Position numbers and translations under genes: made by a program. The notes beneath the pieces are model-generated. The model did no database searches and was not told the origin of the DNA. It was given only the letters and a program-made list of their open reading frames with translations. 37,550 nucleotides of DNA from an uncultured Verrucomicrobiales bacterium. GTDB taxonomy: Bacteria > Verrucomicrobiota > Verrucomicrobiia > Limisphaerales > UBA1100. Shown piece by piece: positions 1-8,352 of the stretch (positions are counted from its first letter, which is position 1; every line of letters begins with the position of its first letter). Location of the stretch: the NCBI GenBank assembly GCA_913048135.1, contig CAJWVY010000011.1:1-37550 (forward strand). The letters are read 5' to 3'.

Positions 1-1
1 A

Positions 2-106
2 GGACCAGATGAAATTAAAGTTACAAATCATGCAATAGGTTTAAACTATATTGATACCTATCATAGATCAGGATTGTATCCAATTAAGCTTCCAAGTGGA
101 ATCGGG
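2..106 (+). CDS. Quinone oxidoreductase (zinc-type alcohol dehydrogenase family) internal fragment, truncated by window start and by a junction near 107
   Basis: Frame starting at base 2 reads GPDEIKVTNHAIGLNYIDTYHRSGLYPIKLPSGIG, matching the QOR N-terminal signature (IDTYxRSGLYP..LPSGxG). AT-rich codons unlike the rest of the window. Homology stops at about 106 and the frame stops at 134-136. Confidence 0.7.
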
Positions 107-283
107 TCCCGTGGTTGTGATGTCAAATGCGGTTGATTGGGTTGCCGGATACTGCCCCGTGCCAAGATTGACTTTGAAATTTATATTGGCAGTCGGAGGG
201 GAAATGGTAATCCCCGCCTTTTGAGCATGCAAAACCGTACAGAATAAAACTGAAAATAATGCTAAAACCGTTCTATGCTTCAT
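107..283 (-). CDS. Secreted protein N-terminus, 3' truncated at the junction with the QOR fragment
   Basis: MKHRTVLALFSVLFCTVLHAQ is a clear signal peptide. After ...FDITTTGPDS the ORF continues into antisense of the QOR fragment, so the true C-terminus is missing. Confidence 0.45.
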
Positions 284-485
284 TCTTCATCCTCACTGAG
301 CAAGTTGCCTGCCAAAATTAGTGTCGTAATATTCAGCACTCATAGTGTCAAATAATCTGAAAAATGCCAATTATAATTTCAGAATGTTCGTCCTTGATGA
401 ATGCAAAAAAAGCTCAACTTTGGGACGTTATTTAGTTTTACAGGTCATTTTGGCCATTTTTAAGCCAAATTCAAGGCAATTAACC

Positions 486-1067
486 CTATTTCCTAATAAA
501 AGTAGCCTCATCGCAATCCAAGTCATCACGACGTTGCTTTTTGATCAATCCCCCATAAACCCGAACATCACGCACCATCATCTCCAGCCGACCCAGGAAG
601 ATATCGCTGGCGATTTGGCCATCAATCACATCCTTTTTCTCCTCGAAACTCACGGCGTAGGGTAAACTCCAAGCGTAGCATTGACGGGCGATGGTGCGGA
701 GTTGATCATGGACTGTGAGGCCTTTTTCGTGGCTGGCCACGATGGGGACAAAGAGTTTACCGGTGAATTCCTTCCAGAAATGATCGGTAAAATTCTTGAG
801 CGCCCCGCTCACGCTGCCGTGATAATCGGGTGTTCCCAGCACAAACACATCAGCCGCTTTCACCCGTTCCTTGAGCGGGCCATAATAATCGGCCGTAAAC
901 GTGGTGTCCGTATTTACCAACGGCAGGGATTCTGCCGAGAGGTCCAGAACATCCACCACCGCCCCCTGCTTCCGCAGCCCCTCAGCCACATGGAGGACGG
1001 CCACTTTGGTCACAGAAGATTGATGCAAGCTGCCGATTACGGCCATCACGTTTAATGGATCACTCAT
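486..1067 (-). CDS. NADPH-dependent FMN reductase family protein
   Basis: 193 aa, flavodoxin-like fold: VMAVIGSLHQSSVTKVAV N-terminus and VFVLGTPDYHGSVSGALKNFTDHF motif. Confidence 0.85.
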   Translation of the reverse strand: MSDPLNVMAVIGSLHQSSVTKVAVLHVAEGLRKQGAVVDVLDLSAESLPLVNTDTTFTADYYGPLKERVKAADVFVLGTPDYHGSVSGALKNFTDHFWKEFTGKLFVPIVASHEKGLTVHDQLRTIARQCYAWSLPYAVSFEEKKDVIDGQIASDIFLGRLEMMVRDVRVYGGLIKKQRRDDLDCDEATFIRK

Positions 1068-1148
1068 GGCGGGAGGTTACCTGTTTCGGGCTCAAGCGTC
1101 GAGCATGGGACGGTTGCCCGCAGCGCCGGTTCACGCTAAGCTTTGGAC

Positions 1149-1607
1149 ATGGGTCTATTCGATAAATGGCTGGGCAAAGAATCGGCACCAAAGGCTTCTG
1201 ATCAGGCGGCCGAATCGCCGGAGCAAATTCACATGGCTTGCGCCGCCTTAATGCTGGAGGTGGCCGAGGCGGATTACGTGGATGAACCAGAGGAAACCCG
1301 GGCCATCCTCAAGGCGCTGGAGGCCGAGTTTGGCCTGACGCATCGAACGGTCACCGACCTACTGGAGCGCGCCCGCAAGGAAAGCGCCGGAGCATCCGAT
1401 ATGTTTCCCTACACGCACTTGTTGAACCAACGGCTGGATCACGAGCAAAAATGTCGCATCCTCACCGCCATGTGGCGCGTGGCCTTTGCAGATGGTAACG
1501 TGGACAAGTATGAGGAACACCTGATTCGCCGCGTTCACGAGCTGCTCCACCTTGACCACAGCGACTTCATCGCCGCCAAACAGGCGGCTCGGGGAACTCA
1601 AAATTAG
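1149..1607 (+). CDS. TerB-family (tellurite resistance TerB-like) protein
   Basis: MGLFDKWLG...ACAALMLEVAEADYVDEPEE...ILTAMWRVAFADGNVDKYEEHLIRRVHELLHL is the TerB helical-domain pattern. ATG at 1149 preferred over the TTG at 1143. Confidence 0.8.
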   Translation: MGLFDKWLGKESAPKASDQAAESPEQIHMACAALMLEVAEADYVDEPEETRAILKALEAEFGLTHRTVTDLLERARKESAGASDMFPYTHLLNQRLDHEQKCRILTAMWRVAFADGNVDKYEEHLIRRVHELLHLDHSDFIAAKQAARGTQN

Positions 1608-2029
1608 CTACGTATCTCCGCGGCATACGCCTCGAATTTAGCGCGAATTTCATCCCGCACACGGCGGAACACAGCGCGAATTTCCTCTTCACTGCCCGTC
1701 GCCTTGGCGGGATCATCAAAGGGCCAGTGATGTTTCTCTGCTTGGCCGGGAAAAATGGGGCACGCCTGATCCGCATTGCCGCACACGGTGATGACGGTGT
1801 GAACTTCCCGCTGCAAAAATTCATCCAAATGCTTGGAGGTGTGCGCGCTGATATCGATCTCGATTTCTTTCATCACCTCAACCGCCATGGGATGCACATA
1901 ACCGGCGGGATCGGATCCGGCACTGGCCACCTCGGCCGCTTCCCCCACCGCGGCCCGCAGGATGCCTTCGGCCAGATGACTGCGGCAACTGTTGCCGGTG
2001 CAAAGAATCAATATCAGTGGCTTGGCCAT
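1604..2029 (-). CDS. arsC: Low-molecular-weight phosphatase / arsenate reductase ArsC-like protein
   Basis: ILCTGNSCRS (CX5R P-loop), ASAGSDPAGYVHPMAVEVMKEIEIDISAHTSK, and VITVCGNADQACPIFPG. Converges with the TerB gene with a 4-nt overlap. Confidence 0.85.
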   Translation of the reverse strand: MAKPLILILCTGNSCRSHLAEGILRAAVGEAAEVASAGSDPAGYVHPMAVEVMKEIEIDISAHTSKHLDEFLQREVHTVITVCGNADQACPIFPGQAEKHHWPFDDPAKATGSEEEIRAVFRRVRDEIRAKFEAYAAEIRS

Positions 2030-2365
2030 TGGTCAGGTTGAGCCGGACGGTGGCCGGTTGTCCAGCCGGGTTTGATGACAATTGGGTGAAGACGCACCGG
2101 TGCCGTGTGGGTTGTCTGGGGGTGGGTGTAGGTGTAGACAGGACCTGTTGTTTCCGGCACCGGGCGATCCTGTAGCCTCCCTGCGAGGGCTGGCTGGGCT
2201 GTCTTAACGTCCCGTGTCAATCGAGGCCAAGCCGCCTTCGTAATTAGAGTTGTACGCTTCGGCTTCCCGCGGGGCACGGGGAACTTGTTGGGAGCTATTG
2301 AGGGTCTATTACAAGGTTATTCACCCGGGCTGCTCCTGACCGTTTGGAGTTTGAAATGAAGTAGG

Positions 2366-2812
2366 CTACCAGAGAAACGAAATTTCCTCGTCCAACATTT
2401 CGTCGCCCTGCCAAACTGAAACGCGCCATGCTTCGGGCTGACCGAAGGCCGTGTAGGTTTCCTCATCAATATGAATAAAGGCCCAATGAGTTACACGCGC
2501 GCCGGAGGCCACTTCCTTTTCCACCGTCATCGGCTGGACGCCGGCCTTGGTGCTGCGTAATTCGAGCCGAACGGTGATGTCCTGGCGTCCATGCCAGTTC
2601 ACATCGTACCGCACTCCCTTGACGAGATCCGGATTGCCGCGCAGATGGTTTTGGTACACATCCCGGTGCAAGAGCGTGGGGCCATCAGTGCTGTTACCGC
2701 CCGCATCCAAGTAATGCGGCAACACCTTCACAATGCCGGTGCCGGACAGCGTTTGCACCGTGCTGCATCCGACCATCCCTGCCAACATCACCCCAAAGGT
2801 CAACAATCTCAT
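2366..2812 (-). CDS. Putative lipoprotein (YcfL-like)
   Basis: MRLLTFGVMLAGMVGC lipobox. 148 aa with GxxxRYDVNWxxxQ-like pattern; family assignment tentative. Confidence 0.6.
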   Translation of the reverse strand: MRLLTFGVMLAGMVGCSTVQTLSGTGIVKVLPHYLDAGGNSTDGPTLLHRDVYQNHLRGNPDLVKGVRYDVNWHGRQDITVRLELRSTKAGVQPMTVEKEVASGARVTHWAFIHIDEETYTAFGQPEAWRVSVWQGDEMLDEEISFLW

Positions 2813-3012
2813 GGGCCGAAGTTAATTTGCTCCGACCAAAAGGCAACGTCTAGCGGACAAAACTTATGCCCAGCCGCTAAGGTTTTGAGGCCGGAAAACA
2901 TGAGCTAATAAGGCTTTTTTCTCTGAAATTGCGTTGCGAATTTTGTGAAATCGAGTAGACTGCTTAAAGAAGTACGCACACAGGCCATTTGCTTGGTCCA
3001 CCCAATTTTGCC

Positions 3013-4437
3013 ATGAACGACAATCACAATTACCCGCTCTACAACAAGGCCGATCACACCGCCCGCGTTGAAGATTCCTTTCTGACCCGCCGCGAATGGC
3101 TGGAAAAGACCGGCACAGGCTTTGGCGCTCTGGCACTGTCCACCATGTTGTTTGAGCAGGGGCTCAAGGGTCAGGCCGGTGGTGGCAGTCCTTTGGCTCC
3201 CAAACAGCCGCCTCGCACCCCCAAAGCCAAGCGCGTGCTGAACATCTTCCTCGCCGGCGCCGCCCCGCACATGGATTTGTGGGATCCCAGACCTGAGTTG
3301 AATTCGAACAACGGCAAAGCAGTCGGCAACCGCAAGCTGCTAGCCTCCCCGTTCAATTTCCCAAAATTCGGCCAAAGCGGTCTGCAGATGTCCGAGATCT
3401 GGCCGAACATAGGCCGGCACGCCGATGATGTGGCTATCGTGCGTTCCACCTACACCGACGCCCCGGCGCACGGTCCGGCCACTTACATGCAGAACACCGG
3501 CGAGATGCAGGAGATACGGCCGGCCGTTGGCAGCTGGGTACTTTACGGATTGGGCACGGAAAACCAAAACCTGCCCGGCTTTATCACCATGAGCCCCGGC
3601 GGCGCGCCCGATGCCCGAAATTTTACCAACGCCTTTCTTCCCGGCGCCTTCCAAGGCACCTTCGTGGATTCCAACAACGCGAAGATTGAGGACATCATCA
3701 AAAACATTAAGAGCGAATTCGCCTCGCGCCGTGACCAGCGCAAGCAGCTCGATCTCCTGCTCAAGATAAACGAGGTGCACAAACAGAAGCGCCAAGCCGA
3801 AGGTGATTTGGAAGCGCGCATCAATTCATTTGAACTGGCTTACCGGATGCAAACTGATGCCCGTGAGGCCTTTGACATTGCTGGTGAAAAGCCAGAGACA
3901 GTTGCCAAATATGGCGCAAACGCTCAGGGCCGCCAAATGCTGATCGCACGCCGTTTGCTTGAGCGTGGCGTACGTTTTGTACAGGTGCGCCAAGGAGGCT
4001 GGGACTTGCACGGAGGCATAGCACAGCGTGCCGCCAACAACGCCCGCCAGCTCGACCCAGCTATTGGCGCGATCATGGATGACCTCAAAGAACGCGGGCT
4101 TTTCGAGGATACGCTTATTTACATTACCAGCGAATTCGGTCGCAGCCCCACTGAGGATGGTGGCGGTGGACGAAGCCATAACGCCCGCGGATTGAGTACG
4201 GTACTCATGGGTGGCGGTATCAAGGGCGGTATTGCCTATGGGTCAACTGACGAGATCGGTGGTGCCGCTGTGGAAAACAAAGTCCACGTTAAGGATATTC
4301 ACGCTACAGTAATGGACTTGCTTGGGTTCGACCATGAGCAACTGACTTATCGGACTGCAGGCAGAGACTTCCGTCTCACTCAAGCTACCCGGTCGCTACC
4401 TCAGGGTGGCATGCCGGTTAAGGGCATCATTGCCTAG
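3013..4437 (+). CDS. DUF1501 domain-containing protein
   Basis: TRREWLEKTGTGFGALALSTML Tat-like leader, AKRVLNIFLAGAAPHMDLWDPRPEL, LIYITSEFGRSP, GRSHNARGLSTVLMGGGIKGG are DUF1501 hallmarks. ATG at 3013. Confidence 0.93.
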   Translation: MNDNHNYPLYNKADHTARVEDSFLTRREWLEKTGTGFGALALSTMLFEQGLKGQAGGGSPLAPKQPPRTPKAKRVLNIFLAGAAPHMDLWDPRPELNSNNGKAVGNRKLLASPFNFPKFGQSGLQMSEIWPNIGRHADDVAIVRSTYTDAPAHGPATYMQNTGEMQEIRPAVGSWVLYGLGTENQNLPGFITMSPGGAPDARNFTNAFLPGAFQGTFVDSNNAKIEDIIKNIKSEFASRRDQRKQLDLLLKINEVHKQKRQAEGDLEARINSFELAYRMQTDAREAFDIAGEKPETVAKYGANAQGRQMLIARRLLERGVRFVQVRQGGWDLHGGIAQRAANNARQLDPAIGAIMDDLKERGLFEDTLIYITSEFGRSPTEDGGGGRSHNARGLSTVLMGGGIKGGIAYGSTDEIGGAAVENKVHVKDIHATVMDLLGFDHEQLTYRTAGRDFRLTQATRSLPQGGMPVKGIIA

Positions 4438-4539
4438 AATCAAGCAAAGTAACCAACTGAGCTGGTTCGCCGATCGCATTAAAAGCGGTTGACCTGTTTG
4501 TTGACTAACCAAGATTTAGCCTCTCAATCTATTTTTACC

Positions 4540-7500
4540 ATGATCTCGATGAAACAACTCATCCGACCGGTCGCCATAGCAGCGGCCTTTTTTTATGGGA
4601 GCACCACCAGTGCCCAACAACTTTCACCAGCCGATCAGGAGTATTTTGAAGCCAAGATCAGACCCATCTTGATCGATTATTGCTACGACTGTCATGGTGA
4701 TGGGGCGACTAAAGGAGGTTTGGACCTCAGCACAAAAGCCGGCGCGTTGGCCGGGGGCTCTGCTGGCCCAGCTGTTGCCCCAGGAGATCCCGGCAAAAGT
4801 ATCATGATCATCCGGATGAAGGACCTAGGCGATCCTATGCCTCCAGCCGGAAAAGATGCGGTACCTGATGAATTAATCGCCGAGTTAGAAAATTGGATCC
4901 GCCGGGGTGCACCGGATCCTCGCACAGGCAAATCTGCCGGTGTACTAAAAAGCGAACAGGACTTTGCCAAAGCAAAGGAGCACTGGGGTTTTCAAAAAGT
5001 TAAAGAACCCAAAGTTCCCTCTGCCGACTCAATTTTCAGCGGTAAACTTAAAGGTTGGATCAAGAATCCCATCGACTCATATGTCCTCGAGAAACTTGAA
5101 GAGCAGGAAATGGTGCCCTCCTTACCCGCCGACCAATGGTCGCTCCTGCGTCGGATTTACTTTGATCTGATCGGTCTGCCGCCTTCCTACGAGGATATGC
5201 AACGATTTACTTCCGGCCAGGAAACCTACGAACAGGTCGTCGATCGCCTGCTCGCCAGCCCTCAATACGGTGAGCGCTGGGGCCGGCACTGGCTGGATGT
5301 CGCCCGTTATGCAGACACTACAGGGAATGACAATCGGCGCGGACAACTAGCTCGCTATATCTATGCACACACCTACCGGGACTGGGTCATTGAATCCATG
5401 AACGAAGATAAACCTTATAACCAGTTCCTTATCGAACAATTTGCCGCAGACCGCCAAAAGGGAGACCACGGCGATCTAGCTGCTTTAGGCTTTCTCACCT
5501 TAGGTCCACGAATCGCCGGAGGCGATGAAATCATTGATGACAGGATTGATGTCACTACCCGTGGAATCATGGGTCTCTCAGTTTACTGTGCGCGCTGTCA
5601 TGACCACAAATTTGATCCAGTCCCCACGGCTGATTATTACTCTCTCTACGGTGTTTTCCGAAGCAGCCGTGAACCCAATGAACAGGACAAACCAATCTTG
5701 ATCCCGAACCTAGCCAAAGGAGCCAATGGAAAACCCGCTGCCGGCTCCTCCGGAAGCTACGCAAGTAACCCCGATTATGCGGAGTTCCTGGGAAAGATGG
5801 ATAAGTTGGAGAAGGACCATGAACAGTTTCGTCTTAAAGAGGAATACGAACGTGAAAAAGAGTCCCGAGAAAAAGCTAAGACATACATGTATTGGACAGA
5901 AATGTTCACCAAAGCCGAGTTACGTATAGATCGCAACCGAGGCCAGTTTGAACGGGCCATTGAGGAAATGCAGAAGAAGCGTGGCATGAAAGTGGATAAT
6001 AAAAACCGCATTCGTCTGAACGCCGAAGTGGGTGAGGCATGGCAGCGTTTTCTCAGTCGAAAACGGGAAGATGACGCGATATTTGGCCCTTGGAAAGTAT
6101 ATGCTAATACCGCCACCAATCGAGCTGGGGCTTTCATCCCCGCCGAGTTGGCAAAGGCCCAGAAGAAACTGGCTCCCTTGATCAATCCCGACCCCAAAAA
6201 TAAACGCGCCAAGCGCCTAAATCCTTTGGTCGCAAATTATTTCAAAACTCCACCGCGAACCTTGGTTGAAGCAGCCGGTCGATACCAAACCCTATTTGAT
6301 GTCTCAGTACAGCAGTGGATGTACGCCAATCAAGTGTACTCCCAACACCGCCAAGCCGCCTTGGCCAAGGGTGATGATGAGCCAAAAAAACCGACCAGCA
6401 TGGAAGACGCCCAGAAACGGTTCGATGTCGCCTTCGACAAACAGTTCGGCGAAGGCTACGCCAAGAACATGGAAGGCATCCGCCGTGTCATGTTCGAAAA
6501 CGGCCATCCCGGCAATTTCCGTTTTGACGACCTCAAACGCCGTAACGGAGGCCTTGAACGCGAGGAAATGGAGCGCTTCATCTCCAAAATCGAAAGTCTT
6601 AAAATTAATCATCCCGGCTCCCCGCCAAGAGCTATGGTGCTTGAAGACGGCCAACTCCGTGACGAAGCCATCATGATCAAAGGCAATCCACGTCAACGCG
6701 GCAAGGTGGTACCTCGCCAATTCCTTGAGATTTTATCCGGCGAAGATCGGCAACCTTTCAAGATCGGTTCTGGACGTCTCGAACTCGCTAAAGCCATTGC
6801 CGCTGATGACAATCCGCTAACCTCTCGCGTAATGGTTAATCGTGTTTGGAGCCATCACTTCGGAAAAGGATTGGTAAGTTCACTCAACGAATTTGGCCTA
6901 CGCGCCATGGATCCTACTCATCCTGAATTGCTCGATTATCTCGCCTGGTATTTTGTGGAAAATGACTGGTCTCTGAAGACATTGCACAAGCACATTGTCA
7001 TGTCCAACACCTACCAACAGACCAGCGATGATAACCCACGATATAGCGTCAAGGATCCGGACAACCTGTACTACTACAAGATGGACCGGCGGCGACTGGA
7101 CTTCGAGGCTTTCCGCGACGGCCTGCTGCATGTGGCCGGCCGCCTAGACTTCAAAATGGGAGGCAAACCCTTACGCCTTACCGGCGGCGAATCCAACTAC
7201 CGCCGCACCGTGTATGCCCTCGTCGACCGGCGTAACTTGGACGAGATGTTCAAGACATTCGACTTCCCCAGCCCGGACTCCACCGCCGGCCAGCGCTTCG
7301 CCTCCACCGTGTCGCAGCAGGCCCTGTTCATGCTCAATAGCCCCATCGTGGCCGATCTGTCCCACCGCATCGTCAACCGGCCCGAGTTCACCAACATCGC
7401 CGATGACCGCAGCCGGATCACCACCCTGTACAACATGATCTATCAGCGGGATCCCGAGCCGCTGGAGCTTAAGCTCGGCCAACGCTTCCTACAGGGACAA

Positions 7501-8301
7501 ACCGGCAGTGTCGCCACAGGCAAGATGGCCAACACACCTACTTGGTATAATGGCTACGGGCAGTGGGGCATAATTGATGAAGAGAAGAAAGTGTACTCCG
7601 TTTCCTTCCGCCGATTCCCCTTCACCGACGGCAAAGTCTGGAAAGGTAACAACCCCACCTTCGGGCAGCTCAAGCTCACAGCACAAGGCGGCCATCCCGG
7701 CCCGCAACCCAATGTCGCCGTGATTCGGCGCTGGGTTGCCCCCATGAACACCACCGTGAATGTTTCCGGTCGACTAGAGCATCGGCTGAATGACGACGCT
7801 CAAGCTGCCTTTGATGATAAGCTCACGGATGATCTCCGCAAATGGTACGATAATAACGCTTGGGACGGCGTTACCGGTATTATCGTTCACAGCCGCGCTG
7901 GCAACGCCAGTGGCCAGCGGTTCGGCAAGGAAATCGTCCGCGCCGATGTACGCCGCGGCCGCCGCGATTTAAACAGCGGCGATATCCAGGTGCAAACGGG
8001 CGACACGATCGACTTCATCGTCACCAGCAAGGGTTATCAGGCGCCCAATACACTCACGAGTATCGCGCGCCAGTTCCAACTGGAGAATCCACAGCAGGAT
8101 AACTTTACGTGGAACCCCAAGGTAAGCATTAAAGCTGAAATAGCTGAGACCATGAATTCAGAGAATGGCTCACTAGTGGTTTCTTCCTGGACCGCCAGTG
8201 ATGAATTTGAAGGCGCCACCTACAAGCCCAAGCCACTCAATGCCTGGGAGAAATACACCCAAGTCCTACTCCTCTCCAACGAGGTCGTGTACACGGACTA
8301 A
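4540..8301 (+). CDS. Planctomycete-type cytochrome c (PSCyt1) / DUF1549 / DUF1553 protein
   Basis: Signal peptide; CYDCHGDG heme motif; RPILIDYCYDCHG; GERWGRHWLDVARYADT; VYCARCHDHKFDPV; LTSRVMVNRVWSHHFGKGLV; C-terminal WEKYTQVLLLSNEVVYTD. ATG at 4540 preferred; the ORF opens at 4489. Confidence 0.92.
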   Translation: MISMKQLIRPVAIAAAFFYGSTTSAQQLSPADQEYFEAKIRPILIDYCYDCHGDGATKGGLDLSTKAGALAGGSAGPAVAPGDPGKSIMIIRMKDLGDPMPPAGKDAVPDELIAELENWIRRGAPDPRTGKSAGVLKSEQDFAKAKEHWGFQKVKEPKVPSADSIFSGKLKGWIKNPIDSYVLEKLEEQEMVPSLPADQWSLLRRIYFDLIGLPPSYEDMQRFTSGQETYEQVVDRLLASPQYGERWGRHWLDVARYADTTGNDNRRGQLARYIYAHTYRDWVIESMNEDKPYNQFLIEQFAADRQKGDHGDLAALGFLTLGPRIAGGDEIIDDRIDVTTRGIMGLSVYCARCHDHKFDPVPTADYYSLYGVFRSSREPNEQDKPILIPNLAKGANGKPAAGSSGSYASNPDYAEFLGKMDKLEKDHEQFRLKEEYEREKESREKAKTYMYWTEMFTKAELRIDRNRGQFERAIEEMQKKRGMKVDNKNRIRLNAEVGEAWQRFLSRKREDDAIFGPWKVYANTATNRAGAFIPAELAKAQKKLAPLINPDPKNKRAKRLNPLVANYFKTPPRTLVEAAGRYQTLFDVSVQQWMYANQVYSQHRQAALAKGDDEPKKPTSMEDAQKRFDVAFDKQFGEGYAKNMEGIRRVMFENGHPGNFRFDDLKRRNGGLEREEMERFISKIESLKINHPGSPPRAMVLEDGQLRDEAIMIKGNPRQRGKVVPRQFLEILSGEDRQPFKIGSGRLELAKAIAADDNPLTSRVMVNRVWSHHFGKGLVSSLNEFGLRAMDPTHPELLDYLAWYFVENDWSLKTLHKHIVMSNTYQQTSDDNPRYSVKDPDNLYYYKMDRRRLDFEAFRDGLLHVAGRLDFKMGGKPLRLTGGESNYRRTVYALVDRRNLDEMFKTFDFPSPDSTAGQRFASTVSQQALFMLNSPIVADLSHRIVNRPEFTNIADDRSRITTLYNMIYQRDPEPLELKLGQRFLQGQTGSVATGKMANTPTWYNGYGQWGIIDEEKKVYSVSFRRFPFTDGKVWKGNNPTFGQLKLTAQGGHPGPQPNVAVIRRWVAPMNTTVNVSGRLEHRLNDDAQAAFDDKLTDDLRKWYDNNAWDGVTGIIVHSRAGNASGQRFGKEIVRADVRRGRRDLNSGDIQVQTGDTIDFIVTSKGYQAPNTLTSIARQFQLENPQQDNFTWNPKVSIKAEIAETMNSENGSLVVSSWTASDEFEGATYKPKPLNAWEKYTQVLLLSNEVVYTD

Positions 8302-8325
8302 CGAGCGAAATTTTTTAATCCCAAA

Positions 8326-8352
8326 ACGGCGGCCCAATCAGCCGCCTTTTTT
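8326..8352 (+). terminator. Rho-independent terminator between the convergent DUF1553 gene and dnaG
   Basis: GGCGGC (8328-8333), loop CCAATCA, GCCGCC (8341-8346), then TTTTTT. The T-run abuts the dnaG stop codon. Confidence 0.85.

Noticed and set aside
345-665. 106-aa plus-strand ORF
   Set aside because: Overlaps the FMN reductase gene for its last ~180 nt. No recognisable protein features.
1149-2029. TerB plus ArsC as a metal-resistance island
   Set aside because: The genes are convergent, not an operon, and no other ter or ars genes are nearby.
2014-2277. 87-aa minus-strand ORF upstream of arsC
   Set aside because: Low-complexity Pro/Thr translation, overlaps the arsC start, no domain. 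Treated as noncoding.
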